A DNA stretch of 64,000 nucleotides from Paenibacillus wynnii (GTDB lineage: Bacteria; Bacillota; Bacilli; Paenibacillales; Paenibacillaceae): assembly GCF_000757885.1 (NCBI RefSeq), contig NZ_JQCR01000001.1, forward strand, positions 372,001 to 436,000. Direction: 5' to 3'. Both the position numbers and the translations under genes were made by a program. The notes beneath the pieces were generated by a model. That model did not search any database, was not told the DNA's origin, and saw nothing but the letters and a program-made list of their open reading frames with translations. This document shows, piece after piece, positions 57,259-64,000 of the stretch (position 1 is its first letter; each line of letters begins with the position of its first letter).

Positions 57259-59039
57259 ATATTCCCCTCCTCCATCGGGATACGGAAGGTGATATGCGTA
57301 CCATCATTTCCATAGCTGTCGATGTTCAGTCCGTATTGTTCACCGTAGGATAACTTCAACCGGTCATGGACATTCCGTAGTCCAATTCGGTCACCTTCCT
57401 CTTCCTGTTTATTCAAGGTTGTTCTTACCTGTTCAAGTCGTTCCTGGGTAATACCGACACCGTTGTCTCGGATGGTGAAATGGGCATGTCCTTCGATTTT
57501 TTGTATATCCACCGTTACAAAAGCTCCTTCCATTTTGTTGTCCAGCCCATGGATGACTGCATTCTCGACCAGAGGCTGTATAATTAACGGCGGCATATAG
57601 AGACTCTCTGTTGCAGGGTCTACATTAAATTGATATTGAAGCCGCTCTTCATAACGAAATTGCTGAATATCTAAATAACAGCGAACCATTTCAAGCTCTT
57701 GTTTCAACGGAATCTTGCTCTTGCCTACTTCCAGATTACTGCGCATCATTTTCCCAAGCAGACGGACTACACGAGCAATCTCCGTCTGTCCATTCATGTG
57801 GGCCTCCATTCGGATGGACTCCAATGCATTGAATAGGAAGTGGGGATTAATCTGGCTGGCCAGCATTTTAAAGCGAATATCGTTCTGCTTCTGCTCCAAA
57901 AGGATATTCTGATTGTTAGACTTCTGAACTTCATACATCAAATCATTGATACTACGTACCATGGAATTGAATTGACGGGCAAGCAGCCCAATTTCATCTT
58001 TGCCATCGATTTTCAGCGTCGTATCGAAATCACCCGCTCCAACACGGTTGATATGTTTGCTGAGTCTTAACAAACGTCTTGAAAATAACGTTGAAAAACT
58101 AAATACCAATAAGAAGGCCAATATAACACTTATTATAATTACCATCAGCGCAAGCCGGATAATCTGGTTAGGTTCTTTTACAATACTTTCTATTGAGAAA
58201 ACGGAGATAATCCGCAGACTGTTCCGGCTCGACTCCGGTGTTAATTCCTCAATTAGTATTTTGGAATTTTTGCCGTCTACCTTTGCTTCATAACTGCCGT
58301 TTCCCTGACCCAGAATTTCGTTATCAAATGAAATGTCGGCCAGCTTTTTCCCGGTCAGTTCCTTGCGGTTAGCCGCTATAATATTATTCTGATCATCTAC
58401 GATAAACGTCTCGAAGGATTCCTGATTCAGGATGGACCGTAGTTGAGCGCTGTTCACGTTGATTACTAGAAGGCCCGTTTTATTGTAGCCCTCCAGCTCG
58501 ATTTTACGGGTAAGACTCAGGTATTTGAGGTGATCACGCTCATCCTCAATATACTCCCATCCGACCATGCTGTCTGACATCTGACCCCTCTGGAACCATT
58601 CACTTGCCTTGATCTCTTCAGAAGGGTTCAATAGCTCCCAGTTGTTCAGCAGTGTTTTATTATCAAGGTACAACCGTATATTGGATACTTCTTTATATAG
58701 TCTTAAGTACTCGCGTATATCAGGATAATCCTGATAAGCCTGAACTACATCATATATACTTTCAAATCGACGGACCGCCAATCTCTTCAACCTGGCATCG
58801 TTCGACAGGCGATACGAAATATCCTGGGATACGCCGATTACTTCTTCGGTTCTTTTTTTGACCCGGTCCACGTTGATGGATGCCTGCTCAATAGCATTTT
58901 CGAACGCCATGGATCTCATTTCCAGTGTTAAATAGGCGCCAACGATCGATACGGGCAGCATCGTAATGAGCAGAAATGAAAGCAGCAGCTTATTACGTAT
59001 TTTGATATCATTTAGCAGTTTGACTCCCCAGTGAAACAT
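57255..59039 (-). CDS. sensor histidine kinase, YesM-like
   Basis: 594 residues. TM1 (about 15-38), an extracytoplasmic Cache-like sensor (40-285), TM2, HAMP, then the His_kinase domain with QINPHFLFNALESIRMEAH (the His is the phospho-site) and a HATPase domain (IQPLVENAVIHG, IRDNGVGIT, IGLRNVHDRL). The LytS/YesM type senses oligosaccharides or binding proteins at the membrane. A TTG at 59063 opens the frame, but the ATG at 59039 has GGGAGGGCGGAG upstream. First gene of the pair with the AraC-type regulator. Confidence 0.92.
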   Translation of the reverse strand: MFHWGVKLLNDIKIRNKLLLSFLLITMLPVSIVGAYLTLEMRSMAFENAIEQASINVDRVKKRTEEVIGVSQDISYRLSNDARLKRLAVRRFESIYDVVQAYQDYPDIREYLRLYKEVSNIRLYLDNKTLLNNWELLNPSEEIKASEWFQRGQMSDSMVGWEYIEDERDHLKYLSLTRKIELEGYNKTGLLVINVNSAQLRSILNQESFETFIVDDQNNIIAANRKELTGKKLADISFDNEILGQGNGSYEAKVDGKNSKILIEELTPESSRNSLRIISVFSIESIVKEPNQIIRLALMVIIISVILAFLLVFSFSTLFSRRLLRLSKHINRVGAGDFDTTLKIDGKDEIGLLARQFNSMVRSINDLMYEVQKSNNQNILLEQKQNDIRFKMLASQINPHFLFNALESIRMEAHMNGQTEIARVVRLLGKMMRSNLEVGKSKIPLKQELEMVRCYLDIQQFRYEERLQYQFNVDPATESLYMPPLIIQPLVENAVIHGLDNKMEGAFVTVDIQKIEGHAHFTIRDNGVGITQERLEQVRTTLNKQEEEGDRIGLRNVHDRLKLSYGEQYGLNIDSYGNDGTHITFRIPMEEGNI

Positions 59040-59183
59040 GGTGCTCCGCCCTCCCCAAAACAATCATTACGCAGTAGATGGTGTGTGACTGCAGATACAC
59101 CCTAGAATAACAGAAGAAACATAAATACTACAATTGTGTACATTTACCGTTTATAATTTCTATAAATCTTATTATGTTTAGGC

Positions 59184-59218
59184 AAACAGCCCTCCGCTGA
59201 TAGCGGAAGGCTGTTTTT
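59184..59218. terminator. terminator after xylB
   Basis: AAACAGCCCTCCGCT pairs with AGCGGAAGGCTGTTT around GAT with one bulge. It lies 25 bases past the xylB stop and upstream of the YesM-like gene. Confidence 0.75.
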
Positions 59219-59242
59219 ATGAATCCAAGACAACAGCTCTTT

Positions 59243-60739
59243 TTATTTACGGTAAGCTGCCAGTTTTTTATTCAACTCACGAGTGGCTCCATATACTTCC
59301 TGATATAAGCTAAACAGCTCATTGTAGAGGGTCGCCTGCTCCGGATTCGGTGTATACCGTCCAGCCTGGCGAATGAAGGCATCGGCACATTCTCCAAGAG
59401 AAGAGAACCAGCCGCTGCCATATGCTGCAAGCATAGCCGCACCCATCGCCGGGCCTTGCTCACTTTCGAGCTTCACAATAGACGCATTAAAGATATCAGC
59501 CTGCATTTGCAACCAGGCTTCATTCTTGGCGCCTCCACCGATGGCTACGATCTCGGTGATCTCTTTACCGGATTCACGCACGATTTCAATGGACTCACGT
59601 AGTGAGAAGGTGATTCCCTCTAATACTGCACGGGCAAAGTGGGACTGAGTATGTCCTGAATCCATACCAATAAAGCTCCCGCGGATATCTGCGTCCGGAT
59701 GCGGTGTGCGCTCACCAACAATATAAGGTGTGAACAATAGCCCCGCGCTTCCGGCAGGAATAGAATCCACGCCATTCAGCAATTCATCAAAGCTCTTATC
59801 AGCAGCAAAGGTTTCCTTGAACCAGTTGAGACTGTGTCCAGCCGCAAGGGTAACACCCATAATGTAATAGGCATCCTTCTCTCCGTGATTGAAGAAGTGA
59901 ACTTTACCTTCCAGATTCAAATCCTTATTGGTCTCATAAGACAATACTACTCCTGAGGTTCCAATACTGCACATCGTTCTACCTTCACCCAGTATCCCTG
60001 CTCCAAGCGCTCCGCATGCATTATCCGCACCGCCCGCAAATACTTGGGTCGTTGGCAGCAGACCGGAGACTTCAGCAATTTCAGGCAATAAAGTGCCTGT
60101 TGATTCAAATGACTCCACAAGTCTCGGGAAGAGAGATATCGGCAAATTGAAGGCTGCCGCAATTTCGGCACTCCATTGTTTGGATCCTACATCGAGCAGA
60201 AGTGTTCCTGCAGCATCCGAATAATCCATAGCATAATCACCCGTTAGACGATAGCGCACATAATCCTTAGGCAGCAGGAATTGATAAGCCTGGGACAGCA
60301 GTTCGGGCTCATTCTCCTGCACCCAAAGGATCTTAGGTAGTGTAAAGCCTTCTAACGCACGGTTTCTAGCGATTTCCAGCAGCTTCGGACCGAGGGTGCT
60401 CTCAATTCTGCGGCATTGAGCAGTAGTACGGGTATCATTCCATAACATAGCTGGACGCAATACTGTACCTTCACTATCAACTAATACAAGCCCATGCATT
60501 TGCCCTGAAAAGCTGATTCCGTCGATCATGGAAGCCTCTATTCCTGTACCTTCCATTAAGCGGCGAAGGCTGGTAAGTGTACCCTTAACCCAATCCTCAG
60601 GGTTCTGCTCGCTCCATCCCGGCTGCGGTCTGCTCAGCGGGTAAGCTTCCGAATGCTCGCCGATGACTGTTCCCTTCTGGTCTACGAGAACCGACTTCAC
60701 AGCACTGGTGCCTAGATCAATACCAATTACATATTTCAT
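59243..60739 (-). CDS. xylB: xylulokinase
   Basis: 498 residues of the FGGY sugar-kinase family. ATP-site phosphate 1 is IGIDLGTSAVKSVLVD; FSGQMHGLVLVD and the catalytic Asp in AGGADNACGALG follow, and the adenosine motif is IVAIGGGAKNEAWLQMQADI. Length and motifs fit XylB: D-xylulose plus ATP gives xylulose 5-phosphate in the cytoplasm. AGGAGG precedes the ATG. It follows xylA with an intrinsic terminator in the gap, so it should be made in smaller amounts than XylA. Confidence 0.95.
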   Translation of the reverse strand: MKYVIGIDLGTSAVKSVLVDQKGTVIGEHSEAYPLSRPQPGWSEQNPEDWVKGTLTSLRRLMEGTGIEASMIDGISFSGQMHGLVLVDSEGTVLRPAMLWNDTRTTAQCRRIESTLGPKLLEIARNRALEGFTLPKILWVQENEPELLSQAYQFLLPKDYVRYRLTGDYAMDYSDAAGTLLLDVGSKQWSAEIAAAFNLPISLFPRLVESFESTGTLLPEIAEVSGLLPTTQVFAGGADNACGALGAGILGEGRTMCSIGTSGVVLSYETNKDLNLEGKVHFFNHGEKDAYYIMGVTLAAGHSLNWFKETFAADKSFDELLNGVDSIPAGSAGLLFTPYIVGERTPHPDADIRGSFIGMDSGHTQSHFARAVLEGITFSLRESIEIVRESGKEITEIVAIGGGAKNEAWLQMQADIFNASIVKLESEQGPAMGAAMLAAYGSGWFSSLGECADAFIRQAGRYTPNPEQATLYNELFSLYQEVYGATRELNKKLAAYRK

Positions 60740-60787
60740 ATATTATCCTCCTATAAGTTCGGTCAGCCCTTCGAAAGCATACATGTA

Positions 60788-60830
60788 GAAAAAGGGGCTG
60801 CCGAAGAATGCTTTCTTCAGCAACCCCCGT
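60788..60830 (-). terminator. intercistronic terminator between xylA and xylB
   Basis: On the minus strand GGGGTTGCTGAAG / CTTCGGCAGCCCC around AAAGCATT, followed by TTTTTCT. It lies 50 bases after the xylA stop. Partial read-through would set the XylA to XylB ratio. Confidence 0.85.
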
Positions 60831-60879
60831 TGCAATGACTTACGATCAAGCTTTGTACCTTTGGTCTATACTTGTTCTA

Positions 60880-62196
60880 CTATTCAGCCAAAATGTATTG
60901 GTTCAACGTAGCTTTCAAGTACTCTTGACGACCGGATTGGTTAGCACGCGGATTCTCATTGTTCAGTGCATACTCGGACAAAGAAGCCAGAGTTGCTTTA
61001 CCGGACACGATATCAGCGCCAACACCTTCAGTGAAGCTGCTGTAGCGTTTGTCGATGAAGTTCTCAAATACACGATCTTCAATCAGTTTAGCGGCTACTT
61101 TCAAGCCCTTAGCATAAGTGTCCATGCCGGCGATGTGCGCCAGGAACAAATCATCAGGCTCGAAGGAAGGACGGCGTACTTTAGCATCAAAGTTGATTCC
61201 GCCTTTGCCAAGTCCACCGTTCTTCAGTACTTCGTACAGAGTCAGTGTGGAATCATATAGGTTAACCGGGAACTCATCTGTATCCCAACCCAGCAATGGA
61301 TCGCCTTGGTTCGCATCCAGTGATCCCAGCATGCCGTTAATGCGGGCTACACGAAGCTCATGCTCAAAAGTATGGCCTGCAAGCGTAGCGTGGTTAGCTT
61401 CAAGATTCAGCTTAAAGTGCTTGTCAAGGTTGTATTTTTGCAAGAACGCAATCGTTGTAGCTGCATCGAAATCATATTGGTGTTTTGTTGGCTCTTTTGG
61501 TTTTGGCTCGATCAGGAATTGTCCTTCAAAACCGATTTCCTTCGCATAGTCAACAGCCATTGTGAACAGACGGGCAATGTTGTCAAGCTCAAGTCCCATA
61601 TCCGTATTGAGCAGTGTTTCGTAACCTTCACGACCGCCCCAGAATACATAGTTCTCAGATCCAAGCAGCTTACCTACTTCAAGACCTTTCTTCACTTGAG
61701 CAGCAGCATGAGCAAATACATCTGCGTTGCAAGCTGATCCTGCACCGTGCACATAACGCGGATTAGTGAACATGTTAGCTGTATTCCACAGCAATTTCTT
61801 GCCGGAAGTTTTCATGCCTTGACCTAATAGATCAACGATTGTATCAATGTTGCTATGGAATTCACGCAGGCTTTCGCCTTCAGGTGCGATATCTAAATCG
61901 TGGAAGCAGTAGTAAGGAAGGTTCATCTTATCCAAGAATTCAAAAGTAGCTTCAACGCGTGCCTTTGCTTTGTCCATTCCAGTAAGGTGATTCCAGCCGC
62001 GAATTGCAGTTTCAGCACCGAACGGGTCAGAACCGCCAGCTGTTAATGTATGCCAGTAAGCCATCGCAAAACGAAGGTGCTCCTCCATTGATTTCCCTGC
62101 TACGATCTCTTCCGGATTATAGAATTTGAATGCAAAAGGGTTGGTAGAGCGACTTCCCTCATAAGAAATCTTACCTACTGTTTCAAAATAAGCCAT
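60880..62196 (-). CDS. xylA: xylose isomerase
   Basis: 438 residues, class II xylose isomerase of typical length. Catalytic His99 and Asp102 are in YYCFHDLD. The metal ligands appear as Glu230 (LIEPKP, with Lys232), Glu266 and His269 ([12 protein letters not shown]), Asp294 (GSLDANQGD), and Asp305 and Asp307 (WDTDEFP). It turns D-xylose into D-xylulose using Mg or Mn. GAGGAGG stands eight bases before the ATG. The gene is divergent from xylR, with an operator and a cre site in the gap. Confidence 0.97.
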   Translation of the reverse strand: MAYFETVGKISYEGSRSTNPFAFKFYNPEEIVAGKSMEEHLRFAMAYWHTLTAGGSDPFGAETAIRGWNHLTGMDKAKARVEATFEFLDKMNLPYYCFHDLDIAPEGESLREFHSNIDTIVDLLGQGMKTSGKKLLWNTANMFTNPRYVHGAGSACNADVFAHAAAQVKKGLEVGKLLGSENYVFWGGREGYETLLNTDMGLELDNIARLFTMAVDYAKEIGFEGQFLIEPKPKEPTKHQYDFDAATTIAFLQKYNLDKHFKLNLEANHATLAGHTFEHELRVARINGMLGSLDANQGDPLLGWDTDEFPVNLYDSTLTLYEVLKNGGLGKGGINFDAKVRRPSFEPDDLFLAHIAGMDTYAKGLKVAAKLIEDRVFENFIDKRYSSFTEGVGADIVSGKATLASLSEYALNNENPRANQSGRQEYLKATLNQYILAE

Positions 62197-62226
62197 TATA
62201 AAATCCTCCTCATATTGTGCTTTGCT

Positions 62227-62240
62227 CGCAAGCGTTTACA
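62227..62240. promoter_or_regulatory. CcpA cre-like box before xylA
   Basis: CGCAAGCGTTTACA (the reverse strand reads TGTAAACGCTTGCG) matches the cre pattern except at one end. It lies 31 bases before the xylA start, between operator and gene, and would give glucose repression. Confidence 0.6.
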
Positions 62241-62264
62241 AACTCATATTAACACATCGCAAAG

Positions 62265-62289
62265 ACTTTGTATATTGGTTAAACAAAGT
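62265..62289. promoter_or_regulatory. XylR operator
   Basis: ACTTTGT and ACAAAGT arms with 11 bases between them (ATATTGGTTAA) form a 25-bp operator of the XylR kind, TTTGT...ACAAA. It lies in the xylA-xylR intergenic region. Confidence 0.65.
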
Positions 62290-62474
62290 TTTTTTATTCT
62301 CGCAAATCGTGCTTTTTTTACAATGAACCCATGTTATGATGACCCTAAAGCGGAGTTTTCAATCCTTGAATATTCCGAAAAAGGGATCGCGATCCTGTTG
62401 CAATTTACAGCACATGGCTCTAGACTAAGTGGCGTAGAACTAAATGAGAACGTTCCCAGAAGGAAGTGTAATTC

Positions 62475-63635
62475 GTGAAAGTTACCGGTGACCAGGCACT
62501 GGTCAAAAAAATTAATAAATCCATTATCCTCCACATGATTCGAAAGCACTCCCCCCTCTCAAGGGCAAGGGTATCGGAAATGACAGGACTAAATAAAGCA
62601 ACTGTATCCAACCTTGTTGCCGAGCTGTGCCAGCAAGAACTGGTTATTGAAGCCGGCCCGGGAGAGTCCAGCGGAGGTCGTAAACCATTAATCCTGCATT
62701 TCAATGCGATGGCCGGCAGTGTTATCGGCATAGAGTTGCGTGTAAAACAGCTGACTGCTGTCCTCTGTGATCTCGGTGGAAATGTACTGGGTGAACGTGA
62801 TTACACCTTGAACCATCACGACCTGCCGTATGTTCTGGAAGAGATACATAAGATAATCTCTGAGCTGATGGCTTCAGCTCCCGTAACACCATATGGCATT
62901 GTGGGAATTGGTGTAGGTGTTCCCGGTATGGTAGATGAGAATGGAGTCGTCCTATTTGCACCCAATCTAGGTTGGGAAATGGTGAATCTGCGAGGAATGC
63001 TCGAATCCTCCTTCTCGGTTCCCGTTACGATCGATAATGAAGCGAATGCTGGAGCTCAAGGTGAGCTGAACTTTGGCGCGGCGAGGGATGTGCGGCATCT
63101 TCTATACGTCAGTGCAGGGTCAGGTATCGGCTCAGGGATCATCATCGGGGGGGAATTGTATAAGGGCGCACGCGGGTATGCGGGAGAGACGGGGCATATG
63201 TCTATCGAAGCCGACGGCAGGCTATGCAGCTGCGGAAGCCGCGGATGTTGGGAATTGTATGCCTCGGAGAAAACGTATGATAACGCGGATATCGATCTGC
63301 CGGCGCGAACTACGCCGGAGCTTGTGCGTTATGCGTCTCAGGGGCAGGAGGATGCTCTGCGCCATTTTGCAAAAGTGGGTGAATATCTCGGTATCGGCAT
63401 AACCAATCTGATCAACAGCTTCAATCCCGAGGTTATTGTCATTGGCGGAGCACTGTCAGAGGCTGAAGAATGGCTGGGTGAACCGCTGCGCAAGGTGGTT
63501 GCGGAACGCACCCTGCCTTACCATAAGCAGCAGTTGGAGATTACTTTCTCCAAGCTGGGCAGCCGTGGCACTGTGATTGGTGCTGGATTCTCGGCGGTTA
63601 TGCATTTCCTTGGGAATATCCGCGTCACCTTGTAA
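62475..63635 (+). CDS. xylR: xylose operon repressor XylR (ROK family)
   Basis: 386 residues. An N-terminal winged helix (about 15-75; LSRARVSEMTGLNKATVSNLVAEL) precedes a ROK domain with the sugar-kinase-like IGIELRVKQLTAVLCD, GIGVGVPGMVD, NEANAGAQGE and the zinc motif CSCGSRGCWELYAS near residue 250. Xylose binding releases it from the xylA operator. The GTG start at 62475 follows AAGGAAG. It is transcribed away from xylA and probably controls itself through the shared region. Confidence 0.93.
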   Translation: MKVTGDQALVKKINKSIILHMIRKHSPLSRARVSEMTGLNKATVSNLVAELCQQELVIEAGPGESSGGRKPLILHFNAMAGSVIGIELRVKQLTAVLCDLGGNVLGERDYTLNHHDLPYVLEEIHKIISELMASAPVTPYGIVGIGVGVPGMVDENGVVLFAPNLGWEMVNLRGMLESSFSVPVTIDNEANAGAQGELNFGAARDVRHLLYVSAGSGIGSGIIIGGELYKGARGYAGETGHMSIEADGRLCSCGSRGCWELYASEKTYDNADIDLPARTTPELVRYASQGQEDALRHFAKVGEYLGIGITNLINSFNPEVIVIGGALSEAEEWLGEPLRKVVAERTLPYHKQQLEITFSKLGSRGTVIGAGFSAVMHFLGNIRVTL

Positions 63636-63783
63636 CTAACGAGTGGTTAACAAATTGACGTAATATTGACGTATTTAGGGTGCTTCCAGGTGCAGATTAA
63701 GGGCTTTCAATCCTATATAATGAAGGTTATATTAGTGTGACATATGTCACCATAAAGCCTCTTTTGAAATGGAGTGATCGTCT

Positions 63784-63984
63784 ATGACCTATGTTGATAC
63801 GTCCGATATTTCAGCGCAAATGTTCATTGCTGTTCTTCTGTTTTTGCTGGTTATTGCACCGCTTATCAGCCTCGGCGTACTGCGTCTGTTCCAATCCAGG
63901 AAGAAATCCGGATTGACGCTTATTGGCCTAGGCATTGCGGTATATGTGATCTTTCAGATTAGTACGTTGTTCCTAGATACCTAG
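63784..63984 (+). CDS. small two-helix membrane protein, unknown
   Basis: 66 residues. Two membrane helices (about 12-36 and 45-62) are joined by a basic loop QSRKKSGLT, so the loop should be cytoplasmic. TGGAGTG stands seven bases before the ATG. A TATAAT lies at 63716-63721, but I see no good -35. I do not recognise a family. Two ATTGACGTA words near 63655 and 63665 form a direct repeat in the leader. Confidence 0.7.
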   Translation: MTYVDTSDISAQMFIAVLLFLLVIAPLISLGVLRLFQSRKKSGLTLIGLGIAVYVIFQISTLFLDT

Positions 63985-64000
63985 CCATCATCATTAGTAC

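Noticed and set aside
1-64000. CRISPR arrays, tRNA or rRNA genes, transposases, prophage genes
   Set aside because: Looked for by eye; no regularly spaced repeats with unique spacers, no recognisable tRNA or rRNA sequence, and no transposase, integrase or phage structural proteins were found. The only regular array is the 30-bp coding repeat at 15151.

Overview
The window looks like a chromosomal stretch of a low-to-mid GC, spore-forming, Gram-positive bacterium, most likely Paenibacillus or a close relative. The evidence is an SLH-anchored giant amylase/pullulanase, a YesM/YesN two-component pair beside an Lpl/Ytc-type sugar ABC operon, the sporulation-associated protein YyaC, strong AGGAGG-type ribosome sites and a RsbV-RsbW-SigB operon. 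The genus call is inference from gene content. I see no phage, transposase, CRISPR array, rRNA or tRNA.

Layout. 1-0.5 kb: start of an ECF sigma factor (cut by the window edge) and a doubtful small ORF. 0.6-8.1 kb: one 2312-residue secreted amylopullulanase with two GH13 catalytic domains and three SLH repeats, preceded by a long leader with LacI/CcpA-type boxes. 8.1-25.6 kb: housekeeping and accessory genes: chemoreceptor, metallo-hydrolase/thioredoxin-like/DedA operon, SdpR/SdpI pair, O-antigen-ligase-like membrane protein with an in-frame 30-bp repeat array, methyltransferase, ArsR/MFS pair, YyaC, pirin, asparaginase, YtxH.

25.7-36.9 kb is a stress-response island. RsbV, RsbW and SigB sit downstream of a REC-PP2C phosphatase, a 1220-residue hybrid kinase with three receiver domains, a CheR-type methyltransferase and a second hybrid kinase. 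This matches the components of the Bacillus cereus RsbK/RsbM/RsbY system. A shared element, GTTTCR-N14-GKKTWA, stands 37-61 bases before the start codons of rsbV, the YflT-like GSP17M gene, the YtxG-like gene, the DUF1328 gene and the YtxH gene. I read it as the local SigB promoter, so the island appears to hold sensor, switch, sigma factor and part of its regulon.

37-48 kb: cell-wall hydrolase, CDF transporter, ABC-F protein, CvfC-like HEAT protein, a lysine riboswitch with terminator driving a lysine permease, and a transglutaminase-fold protein. 48.4-59.1 kb: a glycan-use cluster (cytoplasmic GH95 enzyme, sugar-binding lipoprotein, two permeases, YesN/YesM regulators), interrupted by a gene-free island of repeats and orphan hairpins (54.7-55.7 kb). 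59.2-63.6 kb: the xylose genes xylB and xylA, with divergent xylR. The window ends with a small membrane protein.
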